DNA of 64,000 nt from the NCBI GenBank assembly GCA_037367405.1, contig JAZKJV010000600.1, positions 1,426,001-1,490,000 of the forward strand, in the 5' to 3' direction. The DNA is from Ottelia alismoides. Lineage: Eukaryota > Streptophyta > Magnoliopsida > Alismatales > Hydrocharitaceae. The notes below the pieces were generated by a model, which was given only the letters and a program-made list of their open reading frames with translations, made no database searches and had not been told where the DNA came from. The position numbers were made by a program, and so were the translations under genes. Below, piece by piece: positions 35,233 to 47,595 of the stretch (positions within the stretch are counted from its first letter, which is position 1; the number at the start of each line of letters is the position of its first letter).

Positions 35233-38200
35233 TGATGAAACCCAATTTCATCATCATAATTTCCCATTATTAACCCCTTTGCTTAAAATTATGTTAATAA
35301 AATCGAGATAAAGTCCTGTAATTAACAAAGTCTCAAATAAATTAAAAAACCACAAAAAAATGGCAAAACAAAAATTCGTGGTGTTTTTAGCCTTAAAATT
35401 ACCCTTAAAAATAGTTTGTGTCTACAGATGATCTCATCTCCAGTTTTGGTCAACATGAAACTTGTAGATCTCGTCAAGATCTACAACATTCATGTTTTGA
35501 GTTTTCTCAAATTCGGCCAATTTGATCCTCAAAAATAAAAAATATCCTCTAAATAATCTGATTGGGCCACGTGGCACGTTCTGGGTGTGCCACGTGGCCC
35601 CGCCCTCCTTACTTCAGCCGCCTGCGTGCTCAGCCGTTGGATCATCCTCTGATCCAATGGCTCAGATATCTCCACGCACGCTCATTTTCCAGCCATCAGA
35701 TCTCCCCCGCCTCTAATCTGATCCGTCCGTAAGCACTTTGATCAGAGCCTGCCACGTGGAGCATTTTGCGCCCTTCTATCGCGCTCCTGATCTTCCATGT
35801 CAGCCGCTCCTTCCTTTGACGCTCCTCAGCCTTTCGATCAGCCTTAAGGAACAATCTCGGCCGCTCGCTTCCGCCGACCCTTGAGCATGACACGTGGCGC
35901 TTGCCTCTGCCATTGATCGCATCGCCTCCAGCTCTAATCAAGACCGTCGCTCCACGCCTAATTGTCAGCCGTTGGATCTCCAAATCCAATGGACTTCAGT
36001 CGTCGTCAACCTCCGGCTTTCCTCTCTACCCACGTTCTCCATCTTCGCAGAACCCTTCGTCCTTCCCATTATCTCCATCTCCTCCGATCATCTCTCATCT
36101 CGCCAACCGCCCTACGACTTTCTCCGATCATCCCTCGTGCTCACGCATACCTCCACGATCCACGAACTCCCCTCCATTCGTCCCACACATCCATCGAAAC
36201 CCACGTCCTCACCACATTTCCGCCATTTTCGTCCTCAAATACTCCGCCCTCCCCCTCGATCAGCCTCGTCCGCCTTTACGTAGGGGCATGGCCCAGCCCT
36301 CCGCCACCTCCCAGTGACAGGGGGAGGTGGCTGGATCGAGCGAAGATGACCACTTCCCCCGGTGCGACCCTCCGCCGTTCATGACTGAGTCGCGGCGCCT
36401 CTAGGCCCGCTTGAGCTGTCCTGATTAGCTGGCAGGGTTCAGCGATGACCAGAGCTCAACCTTGGAGCTCGCGCACAAGCTTCCCACTCCGCCCCATCTC
36501 CGGTAAGTCACTTCTTCTTCCTCTGCATTTCTTTTTGATTTCCCATAATTTTCTAGGTCGATACACCCCCCCTTTCTCGCTCTCTTGTTCACCCCCTTAG
36601 CTCCGCCTCAACTCCATCATTCACGCTCCTACATCCGATAACTCTCTCTTTCCTCCAGACCCCCAAACCGAGTCCGACCCATCTCCTCCACCCTCACAGC
36701 AGAGGAGCTCTGAGCTCCCATGTTCTTCACCCCCCTATGAGCTCTCACTTTGATCATGCACGCACCTTTTAGGCTTCGGCTAGGTGCCTAATCCTGCAGG
36801 ACGTCATCCCCTTCAATGGTCGGAAGAACATCGGAGCCAACTTCATCCGCTCCGCCTCCGACAAGACAGCTCCGATGACCGACGCCAGAGGCTCTTGGAT
36901 CTTCCCCTGGTTCCCATCTTCTCCAACATACCTTCAGGGATCTCTGGGGAGGCCCTCCGCGATCAAGAACCAGCGGCGGAGGAAGAGCTGCTTCACCGGA
37001 GCTCTACTCCCACCGCCCATTGCGTCTGAAGAAGGAGATACAGTGGCCGTCGGATGGTCTCATCCGGTGACCATCTGACAGCCAGGATGCACCCACGTCG
37101 CTCATGAGCATCTTTCACCAGCAACCGTTGGATCCTCTCGATCCAACGGCCTTCGTGCAGCCACGTAGCTCTTGGATGTCGGTCCAGGTGCCATCGGATC
37201 CTCGAAGATCTGATGGCTTAGAAGCAGCCACGTTGCCCAGGAGCGCTTTCACTAGTAGCCCTTGGATCATCACGATCCAATGGCCGTCATTCGACCACGT
37301 GGCGTTCTTTGAGCCCTCTCCGAGCCTTAGCGTCCAAGCCATGAGGTTTGGAGTTCCCGAACCACATCCGAGCCCAAGCCAACATACGAGCCTAGCCGAA
37401 GCTATGCCGAGCCTCTGCCGAGCCTGACCCGACCCGAGCCTGGATAGCACGTGCCTGGCACGTGCGAATCTGGGAAAATTGCAGAGACATCCACGGAATT
37501 CTTCAAAATTGCAAACAGGTCATGTTTCACATGCTGACCATGCGCGCCTGGGGTTATTTGCATTTCAACCTTCGCGGGTTTTAATAATTGCAGATATGCC
37601 CCCGTACGTGTGGAAATTTACAGGGAAGGCCCCATAACTTATTTTTATTACATTTTAGTCCCTCCCAGGGACTGTTTGTATCTATCTTTTCATGTTTTCT
37701 TTCATTTATGCCCTTGTCTTTGTTCTTGCATATCTTGAGCACCGTAATTCCGTTTCAGTTTATTTCAGTTTCATTTTGAAGCTTGTTTGATGTACTTTTT
37801 AATGGCATATTAAATTTCTCATATTGGATCTTGAAATTTTATGTATTATTTTATTCGCCATGTGTCTCTTATTATTAACTTATGCCATGTCCACATTATC
37901 AATCAAGTTTGACACTTTAAGCAAATATGAAATTGACTCCTATTTAATTTGCTCATCATAATTATTCTGACTTATGGCATATTTTCATTGCATTTCCTTG
38001 CATTCACTTGCATAATAAAATAAATAAAAAATGCATGTTTATTTCTTTAATGTATGGTTGTGTCTTTGCATGCTTTGACCTATATATGCTTGAACTCAAC
38101 ACTTAGTTAAATTAATGAAAATCCGAATAATCACAAGAGAGGCTCGTGTCCCTGAGTTCGACCTTGGTATCTTTCCAAGTAAAATAAAAATAAATACGAC

Positions 38201-38325
38201 CATCTCATTCTTATTTGACATGTATCAATCAGATGGTCCTGTGATGAGCTCGAATTGGCCCGACTGCTACGACAAGTCCAAGTGCTAATTCCGCACTATT
38301 AAAGGACCGATTTTGCGGTTTATCA
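35233..38325 (+). repeat. 3' LTR of the LARD
   Basis: Near-identical to 29183-32285, with the same termini. It carries the same island of CACGTG words and GATC hairpins (for example 35633-35663 corresponds to 29582-29612). Confidence 0.93.
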
Positions 38326-38330
38326 GGCAT

Positions 38331-39285
38331 GCAACCTGTAGGTTTTTAGGAAGGAACCTGTATTGTTTGCCATATCTAAGTGGTACACCATTGTCATGTT
38401 ATGATAAGTATGCACAAAATGAATGATTTGCAACATGTGGTACCGGGAGCCAATATATTCGGGTTGAACGAAGGAAGATGTGGTCGTGTCATGTGTAGGT
38501 ACGGGTGGTTCAATAGCGGCTGGGTCACGATAACATGTATTTAAAGCCGCTAGGTTATGTGATCAATGGTTAGCCTGGGGTTTTAAGTAACCAGATCCTC
38601 GAGGACGGTGTACTCCTTTGTTTTCTAGGCTGAGGGTTTGAGATACTGATTAATAAAAGAAAAGGAAAATTGTCAGGGTAGTGTTGGAGGATTGGTTGAG
38701 GCAACATGCAGTAGCATAAGCTCACCAGATCAATGTAATCTCCAATCCCGAAGTATCCACAACTTTGGAGTCCAAGAATGGTGAGGTTCCCCTTGACTAA
38801 TACCTAATGTGAAATAGAAGGAATATGACTTAAACTAATGAGAATAAATGAAACTTTTTGTGAAATTTTTTTGAAAAATTACACAATTGTTTACTTTTCT
38901 CTTCTTCGTTACTTAGCACTCGCTAATTGTTATCCTATAATTTATGAAAAACCCAACAGGTCTTTGTGAGCTATCATAAGGACTTTAATAATCCAACCAG
39001 CTAATATAGTCATCCAACCAACCACAGTAGTTTTTTTCTGTAAGGTATTTAGTAATCTTTTTGTATTTTTTTCCTTTTAAGCTGATGTACATGTAAATGG
39101 TTATAGTGGGACAATGTATCATGTAAACATAATTTTTTGAATGGAAAAGTGTTGAAATACTTTCTTCTGAGTATTTTTATTTGCAGTCTATTTTTGAATG
39201 TTAGCTGTGATTGCTAAATAAATTATTGCTTAGTAACCAGATCCGAATATGGGAGGATTCGATTGCTCGGAATCAGGGTAGCGAC
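38331..39285 (+). mobile_element. Tekay/Del-like LTR, right part
   Basis: Continuation of the LTR split by the LARD. It ends GGGTAGCGACA, directly before a tRNA-iMet-type primer site. The ending CGACA followed by GTTTGGTAT is usual for Tekay/Del gypsy elements. Confidence 0.7.
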
Positions 39286-39286
39286 A

Positions 39287-39302
39287 GTTTGGTATTGGAG
39301 CA
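39287..39302 (+). other. Primer binding site, tRNA-iMet type
   Basis: TTTGGTATTGGAGCAT differs slightly from the canonical TGGTATCAGAGC complement of initiator tRNA-Met. It directly follows the LTR end and precedes the gag relic. Confidence 0.65.
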
Positions 39303-39458
39303 TGGTTACACAAGTAATTTACTCAGTAATTGATAACTATGAGTGGTGTTCAGAAACTAAGGTTGACTTAAGATTCTTTGATCCTAATAAGAGATCGCAG
39401 TACCATTTATAGGTCATTGTCCCTTATGTAAATCATGCAAAAACATAGGACCTAACCT

Positions 39459-41314
39459 TTGGCCTTAACTCATCCCAGGATCATGACAGATCAAGACGTG
39501 TCTAGGCAATTAGAGGCTATGATGACAATGCTGCAAGAAATGGGGCAAAAGCAGCAAGCGTTAGAGGAGAGGTTCAAATCACAAGCTGAGAGACATGAGG
39601 CATCCAAATATGTGGATGCTACGATTGAAGGTTCTTTCCATCTTTCTGAGGAAGAATCTAGTTACCATCCTTCAACTGTATTTACCCCTACCACAACTGA
39701 AGGAGGAATGGAGAAGGCCCTCCTTAGACACTAAACATTACTAGACAATTACGGAAAGAGAAAGATTCCTCAATTTAAAAGCATAGAGACGTGTACTGAG
39801 TCATAACTATGGCTTGATGACATCAGTAGGATGTTGAGAATAATACACGCACCATCAGACACTTTGATGCACTTCGTTGATTATTTCCCAACAAACTATG
39901 CAAGATGATGGTGAAGAGTCATTTCAAAGAAATAAGTAGATTATGTTCCATGGGATGTTTTTGAAGAGAGGTTCCAAGCTCACTTCTATCCCTCCCATTG
40001 GGAATAATTGAAGAGGAGGGAGTTTGCTTCTTTGAGACAAGCATCCAATAATGTATGAGATTATCATATTCACTTTACGGAGCTGCTACGTTAATCCCCA
40101 ACTCTAGAAGCTTCACCACAAGAGTGCCTTACAAAATTTGTTAGCAATCTTCAGGGAGATTTGAGATAGATGCTTGCAGGATTTAGAGCCACCACTGTAG
40201 ATGAAGTCATGGACATCACCTCTCGTATGGAGATGGAGAGGGATGAAAACCGCCAAAGAAGAAGCTTCCACTTTACTGGTGGACCATCCAAACGTAAGGC
40301 CAATTGTAACTGAAGAAACAGTCGTTATCATCCTGTTGGGTCTAATATAAGCTTACCACAAACTTTGGACCAAGAATTTATCTGAAAGAAGGGGTTTCTC
40401 TAGACCTCCACTATATCCTCACAACTTAGCAGCATGAGCTAGTACCTCTTGGATCACTCTTCAGCTCAAACAGGAGCACGTGTGTGTTATTACAATCATC
40501 AGGAAGGCCACATCAAGAAAGGTTGTCCGAAGTTGAGAAGGTCGGGGTTTAAACCAACTCCAATTAACAGTATAACATCTACCTCGAGCAATGGAGCAAT
40601 ACACTGAGTAAGATAGGGTAGAGGTCGTGGCTCACAAGGAGCATCTCCTACACAGCTACCATCACAAAGTGTTGCGGGTTCTAACTTGTCTATTCCTAAT
40701 GGCCAGCTAAATGCAATTATTGAAGAACAAGCCTACAATTCAGGCACGGTTGTATGAGGCATCGTTACTATTCATGATTTTTCAGTACATGCCTTATTTG
40801 ATTCTGGTGCTTCACATTCATTTATTGCTCGATGGTTAGTACCCACTTTGGGTAAGATACCAGTAGAAGTACAACAGTCCTATCTGATCAAGGGACCAGG
40901 AGGACAAGTATTTATAATCTGAGAAATACTGGATAATTGTATAGTACTGGTAGCGGGACATCAGTTACTTGTTTCACTATTACTAATCGAAATGGAGGAC
41001 TTTGATCTTATCCTAGGTATGGACTGGCTAGAAAGGCATAATGCATGTCTTGATTGTTTTCAGAAGACAGTAACGTTTCACCTTCCTAAGTCTATAGAGT
41101 TCCAGCTCATTGGAAAGACATCCAATGATAATGTCGAATATATCTCTACTTTGTAGGTACAACAGTTGTTAGAGCAAGGGTGCCAAGGTTATTTAGCCTA
41201 TGTAACCATTACATCAGGATCAGACAGAATGATGAAAGTTATACCTATAGTGTGTGAGTTGCTTGATGTATTTTCAGAGGAACTACCTTGATTACTAGTG
41301 ACACAAATTTCGAC
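39459..41314 (+). pseudogene. Decayed Tekay/Del-type gypsy gag-protease
   Basis: Plus-strand relic of a Ty3/gypsy chromovirus-like polyprotein. A short open part (39459-39734) has a glutamine-rich N-terminus. It is followed, through many stops, by a gag core near 39940-40210 (FEERFQAHFYP, FASLRQ, MLAGFRATTVDEVM). Next comes a knuckle CYYNHQEGHIKKGC near 40483, in which the second cysteine is replaced by Asn. The protease has LFDSGASHSFI near 40800 and LGMDWLERHNACLDC near 41015. The sequence reaches VCELLDVFSEELP, the lead-in to reverse transcriptase, and is then cut by an LTR at 41315. Reverse transcriptase and integrase are therefore missing from this side. Several stops are TGA where arginine is usual. 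Confidence 0.85.
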
Positions 41315-44300
41315 TGGTTAAGAAGGGAAAAATATCCCAAAGTCGTTGTTCTCAACCACTCGAATCGATCAACGGAAAAATTTTTGTTTTTAGCCACTTA
41401 ATGAAATATCAATTAATCAAAGCAAATATAAGTGGTTTTCGCTATACTATTTACCTGGTATAATGACAAGGGTCGAACACAAGGAGCACGATTTAAAAAC
41501 TCAGTAGTCAATTTTTGAAATTAATTTTTAGTGGTCTTTGAATTTTTTTAATTTTTTCAAAATAAGTGCAAAGGAATAAAAACAAACAACACCACACATT
41601 TTTGTATTTTTCAGAATAACAAAAAATGCTCATAAAATTATGGAAAAAATGTTATTGTGTTTTATATGTATTAAAATATTTTTTGGTATTTTGTTTCTAA
41701 TTTTTCTGATATTTTTGTGATTTTATAAAAATCAAACAGTGGAAAATAAGGGAAACATTGCACGACCGGGAGTATTTTGCAACTTAGAACAAGTTTCGTC
41801 CAATACTTCTGGAAATTATTTTAATATAAACTACATATAAATATCTACAAAAAGAGATCAAGATCAGTTTTTTTGGATTTTTCTAGAATTTTCTATAATT
41901 TTAAAAAAATTTGTTTTTGCCATTTTTGGAGTTTTATAAAGAGTTAATACATGAAAATTGGAAAGATATTAAAAGACTATAAAATACATCTAGAGTAATG
42001 TTTTTTGGAATTTTTAGACTAATTTTCAAATTTTTATGTATTTTTAACTTCGGGCGGACAAAAGACACTGTTTTATATTTATTAAATAAATCAAATGTCT
42101 ACAAAATTCAGAAAAAAATTTACATAATGATAAAAACTACATCATGAACATGCACAAAATTTTTGAGAATTTTTAGACTAATAAAATTATTTATTTTGAT
42201 GAAAATATCATACAAATTAAGGTATGGGTACATAGGGACTAAAATGCAATTTTGGAAAAGTTTTGTACTGAATAGAAATATATAAACTTGCGAGAGCAAA
42301 AGTGAAATTTACCAAAATAACACATGCCACACACATGATCTTCTAGAGCACATGGGGTGTTCTGCAATTTCCAAAAAATTTTGAGTGACGTACGCGCAAT
42401 TATTTTGTACTTCCAGAGGAGCTTTATGCAATTTGAAAACGTCTAGGGCTTGACTGATATTTTTAAAATTTTTTGAATTAGAAACCCTTGGGTTCCATCT
42501 TTGTTCATTCAAAAGACAATGGGGAAGAGGATTGCTGCCTCTGGAGCTTCCCTCCCATGCACGCGGGTGACGCAATCGGGGGGGGGGGGGGTTGCGGTGC
42601 ACTGGCAGGAGGAGCAGGGGAGGTGGCGCGACCGCGTGAGGATGGCCGTGGGGCGCAGGCAGCTGGACGGTGTGGAGGAGGTCCGTTCACAACGGGGAGG
42701 TGTAGGGGATCCGACAGCGCGCCCACGCAAGAAGGGCCACGTGTGGAGGGATTCAAGCGGTTGGACGAGTGGGGCCGCGGTTGGGTGGTCGCTTCATCGC
42801 GAAGCACGGGGGGGGGGGGGGGTGTCGGCATCGACCTGCTTCTTTTATTTTTGTTTTTTTATTTTTATATTTTTTTGTAAACTATAAACAGAAACGAAGA
42901 AATTTTTCTTAATTTTTTTAAACAGAAAATGTGAACAAGAGCTTAAGGAATTTTTTTACTATTTTTTTTATTTTTTTCAGTTTTCTGCAAAACAACCGTT
43001 AGAGATGAAAACAATTATATTTTTTATTTTATTGATTTTATTTATAAACAAAATGGACCTGTGAGTCAGGATCTTACGATATGGAGGATAAATCCAAGGA
43101 TATGACTGCCGTGCATGGTCGAATGTAATAGGTTGTGTGAGATAGAACGTGAAATAGATAGGTAGAGAAAATGATGTGGCGTGGAAAATCGATGTCGGAC
43201 GCAGATCACATAGTGATGGATATTTTTGTGGTTTTGGGCTCTAAATTCTAATCACGAAATCGAAGTAAAGATTAAATCTAAAATTTACCTAGGAAAAACA
43301 CAAGAAATAAAATGGATCTCAACTTGAGGCCAGAACTGCTGTGATGGCCTCGACGAAGAACGACACACTGTCACCGAACGGCTCGAAGGCTGGGCACCCT
43401 TCTTTAACAAGACGGTTGTCGGAGATCAGGCTCCTCTCCATCAAAGATTGATCAAGAGGAAATGAGGGAGGAAGAGCCTATTAAAAAGAGGAAGAAAATC
43501 AAAAAGGAAAGTATCTACAATTGAGGAAGGTTTTTATTGGTGAAATTAATAAAAGAATTAAACTAATTAATTAATTATGAAACTCAAAAAAAGAAATTAA
43601 ATAAATTAAATACTTTATGGAAATCAATTAGCCACATTAATGGTGTCCACTAAAGGTATGGAATCAAATATTATATACATGATAGGCTATAAAATCAATA
43701 AATGAGTTAAATAATTAAATCTAAATATAATTTTCGTAATTAAATTAAATTACTTAATTAATGTGAGATATTTTAATTTTTGGTGATTTTTATGTAAGGA
43801 AGTTAGTTGTATACAAATATTACGTACGTATAGTACAATATACACGTGTACAAATAAGGAAATAAATTTTATATCTTTATTAATTATTTTTATTTTATTT
43901 TTAATAAAAATACTATTTAAAATTATATGCATTATATATATAAAAATAAATATGAATAAATATGTACAATAAATAATGGTGAAACTGCACAAAACTCATC
44001 AGAAAACTGACTTTTTAACCATAGCTCGAAAAATTATGAAATCACAACCATTTGAAAGATAATTTAATTTAGAGTAAATGAAAGTAAGTTTGGTTCAATT
44101 TGAGTTCGTATTGAGCTAGAATTGGTATTTCAATGATCACTTTACAGCTTTTTCCGAGGGTGATTATTAGTAATATGTACGTTATTTTATTTTGCAATTG
44201 TTTCTTTATTTATAATCCATTTTTATTTACAACTTTTATTTACAAAAATAATTAATTTGAGATAAAGATATGTACAAATAAAATAGTGCAAGTTTTATAC

Positions 44301-44634
44301 AAATATACAAGGAATTGATGTACAAATTATTTTTGGATTTTTGAATTAAAGACCCTATCTCCCCCTACTTTATTCCGGGTCGATCCGGTCAAGTCTTGAC
44401 CTTCTCTCGAGGTTCAGGTCAGTCTGTATTTATTACATAAACACATCCTTTCTTTTCTTTCTTTCACTTTTCTTCTTTATTCTTTTATTTTGAATGGAAA
44501 AAGTGTTAAAAATGTATATTTAACAAATGCATGCAAAATGGTAATTTCATGAGATTAATGAATATTTACAGGTGTTTGACTATGGAAATGAGGCTAAAAT
44601 AAAAGAATAAAGGCGATGAATCATGGATTCATCA
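41315..44634 (-). mobile_element. 3' LTR of a second Athila-type element
   Basis: A 3320-bp LTR, sense on the minus strand. In plus orientation it starts TGGTTAAGAAGGG immediately after the gypsy relic and ends GGATTCATCA, followed by the complement of a polypurine tract. The GC-rich island at 42490-42830 has G-runs at 42578-42591 and 42808-42822. The left target duplication would be TCGAC (41310-41314); the partner lies outside the window. Its sequence is clearly diverged from the coding element's LTR though built alike. Confidence 0.85.
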
Positions 44635-44671
44635 TTCCCCTATACTTTACCTTTGCTAGTCACTTAGCAAA
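44635..44671 (-). other. Polypurine tract and hairpin of the second Athila-type element
   Basis: On the minus strand, GGTAAAGTATAGGGGAA (44635-44651) abuts the LTR, with a hairpin of TTTGCTA and TAGCAAA arms at 44652-44671 upstream. The layout is the same as at 51453-51488. Confidence 0.8.
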
Positions 44672-47595
44672 CACTTATTTAGAAAATGAGTGAAAATAAA
44701 AATAAAGAAAAGAAAAAGGAAACAAGTTAGAACATTGTTTGACTTTTAAACTTATCTTCATAAAAATGTAGTATGGAGCTCTGTCGAACCTTTGGATTAT
44801 TAGTGTGTCGAAACCTTAATGGGAAATGGATTTAAAACCTAACAACCTCTAATTCCACATGACTCTTATTAAGGTCTCCTCAACAGTCAGATCAGAACTA
44901 GTCTATATACACAAATTCTTATGACTGTGAATTCTTACTTGTACAGTGTAAGTGAAATATGCTCCCCATCTCAGAAGTAGCAAAGAAACAACCTCTCTCA
45001 ACAAGGTAACTCTAATCACCCGGTCTAGCAACTCTTTCCTCGAGGGGTCAGACGAGAATTTCAAACTCGCTGAAAGTTCCATTTCTCAAGAAATTCCCAG
45101 AAAAATACGCATTTCCAAAACAAGAATTAAAGACTTTGTCATAGGGTTGTCGAGAGGTCGTCCGATCTGATCCTTATTTATTCTGAAAGCAATCTCTCCT
45201 ACTTTCCTCGAGGAGCGGGGATATTCCCTTCTAAGTTCAAGTACAACCAGCTCAAGAAGAGGAGTTGGAGAAGAGAATGGACGGTAACCAGTGTAGTTAC
45301 TATCCTTGGATGCATGACTAGTGTAGCCATGTCACCCTCTGCAAGCTCACAAATATTTGACTTTGAAGCTCTTATTCCTTTTTTTTACTTGTATATACAC
45401 TCCGACATGCATTTTACTTTTCAATCAGGCCAGTCCACTTTTGGAGATTCTGCATTTTTTGATTTTTTTTATTTTTAAATATATACATGGTGCAGCATGA
45501 ACATAAGGAGTTTTTCCTCTTGAGCCAGTAGACTATCTCTCTTTTGAAATATTATTGTAACCCCACGGCATCTTGTCTTTAGACCTCAACATCAACAAAC
45601 CAGGTTGAGACACACTTCCTTCCCTATAGGAGGAAGAGAGGTTCCGTCTAGATGTACTACCCTCGTATGCTACCCCAAGCCAAAAAAATCTGCCCCTCAC
45701 TACCTCCTCCATGAAGAGCTACGTGTAGTGTGCTTGTCCAAAGTAAGCCATGGTCTGAAAGAATCATGCGTGTATTGTTAAATATTCTACTTAGACTTAT
45801 CAAGATGACATGTGAACATAGTCTTACGTACTCAAAGAACTAAGTCACTAGGACCTGAAAAGTCTTAGCTCCAATTCTTATAAGGTTCCTTTGAAATTAA
45901 GTGGATTAAGGTCCAACTTAGCTCCATTCTTCAAATATATTCCAAACTTAGTTTAAATATCAAGACTATCCTGAAAAATGCACACACTAATGCAAGAAAA
46001 TATGTACAATGCAAACAAAACAAAATATTTTAGTGAAACAATTTTCAAAATTTTAAATTTTTTATGGATTTTTTAAAAATGATGCACATGCAAAAGTGTT
46101 TTATGCAAATAATTAGAAATTTATACAAGTATATACAAAACTTTTCTCTTCTTTTTTTATAAGGGTTATAGAAGATATACAAATATTTACAATGGAGTGA
46201 ATTAATTATTTACAAGAATCAGATGAAAAGGACTTACAACTTGAGTAGTTTATACAGGTATATACATAGTTGGATTTATTATTATTATTATTTAATTTTA
46301 CCATTTTTTATGATGCATATATTCCCCAAATTTATTTGAAAATAATTTTACAAATAATTTTGGAAACTATAGTCCAAAATATTTTTCACATAATTTTATA
46401 ATCATTTACAATCATTTGAAAATAATTTTGTAAATGTTTTTCCAACAGTTTATATATATTTTCCAAATAATTTTTCAACCATTTTTCCAAACATTTGCAA
46501 ATTGTTTTACAAAATTATTTTTTTCACACAAAGAGAAAATTTATTGCAAGCCACAATATTTTTACAAAGGTAGAAAATATTTTTCAAACATTTTTTCAAA
46601 TAGTTTTCAAAAGATTTTTCAAATAGATTTTCAAATTACTTTTAAAATATTTTTTAAAATATTTTAACCCAAGAAATTTTTTTGAGGAAATTTCTACATC
46701 TTTTTATTAGTTAGTTTTTTACCAGATATTTACACACAGTATTTCATCCATATTAAAAATATGAAAGTACGAGTTATGACTAAAGTATATATACTATATG
46801 TACGACACCCCCTATGCCTAGCTCAAACTATGTCCTCATAGTGATCAAAGAGATGGAAAGAAAGACATAACTCGTGCTATGTATAGAAAAGTGAAAAAAA
46901 TAGTATACTACAACGACGAATAAAATAATAAAATCAATAGAAGTCGGTGATCCCCCTGTACTTAGGATCAAGTAATCCTAAGTACAGAGGGATGTACACA
47001 AGGGGAAAACCGAGGAGTAGAATGTAGTGGGTTTACCCCTCTCCCCTCATACTTAGGGTAAATATCCCTAAGTATAAGCATCAAAACAGAGGTAAAAATA
47101 ATCAAATGAATAATCACAAGTCTGACACCCCCTATACTTAGGGTAAAGTACACCCTAAGTATGGAATGATCATGAGATGGAGATGGGGTGTCAGACAGAA
47201 AGAATGTATGATATGGACAGAATGGATCTATACAGCTGTGAACAATGTTGAGGTGCCTCTCAGCAAGAGCTAGAGTTTATGCCCCTAGTTCGGCGCAAAG
47301 GCTAGGACAACGATGTATCGAGGTTCAAGACGACATCAGTGAGGCGAATGTCGTATTGTCGTCATGTATCGGTGAGAGAACAACAACGAGGTCAACAGAG
47401 TAAATGATCACACCCAGGTAAATAATCATGAGGGTGTCTTATACCATGTAAAGATATTGGAAGATGAAATCGGGTCGGGTTCCGATAGCACAAAAGAAAT
47501 CGTTGGATCAAGATCTGAATGGAGTGAAAGGGCAGAGCCAAAGAAGTCACACGTGGAGAAAGAAGGATTTGTTAGTGAATCCTCCATGTTAATCA
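44672..47595 (-). mobile_element. 3' internal region of the second Athila-type element, interrupted
   Basis: Non-coding internal DNA parallel to 51489-54034. It has a shared block near 45485-45600 (CTCTTGAGCCAGTAGACTAT), an AT-rich zone of TTTTCAAA words (46020-46680), an extra polypurine module (46807-46841) and stem-loops at 46956-46987, 47049-47075 and 47132-47164. No pol C-terminus appears in the last 430 bp, although in the coding element pol begins within about 80 bp of the last stem-loop; this element may thus be non-coding too. It is cut at 47596 by the young element. Confidence 0.75.
46807..47164 (-). repeat. Extra polypurine module and three stem-loops
   Basis: The module at 46807-46841 has CTATG/CATAG arms. 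The first stem (46956-46987) reads CTGTACTTAGGAT with ATCCTAAGTACAG: compared with the usual CTATAC/GTATAG, both partners have changed and pairing is kept. The other stems are AGGG/CCCT types. Confidence 0.8.

Larger units (their letters stand above)
29178..38330 (+). mobile_element. Complete non-coding LTR retrotransposon (LARD type), Athila-related
   Basis: The 9143-bp element at 29183-38325 is flanked by the perfect duplication GGCAT (29178-29182 and 38326-38330). It has two LTRs of about 3.1 kb (29183-32285 and 35233-38325), a tRNA-Asp primer site two bases after the 5' LTR, a polypurine tract directly before the 3' LTR, and a 2.95-kb internal region with no frame longer than about 100 codons and no gag or pol motif. 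Long LTRs, a non-coding interior and intact priming signals match the definition of large retrotransposon derivatives. Mobilisation must have used proteins in trans, plausibly from Athila relatives. The LTRs differ by a few per cent by eye, including a short indel near 31325/37375. Confidence 0.92.

Noticed and set aside
42488..42887. Frames up to 130 codons near the G-runs
   Set aside because: Low-complexity translation of an LTR island, with frames on both strands over the same bases.
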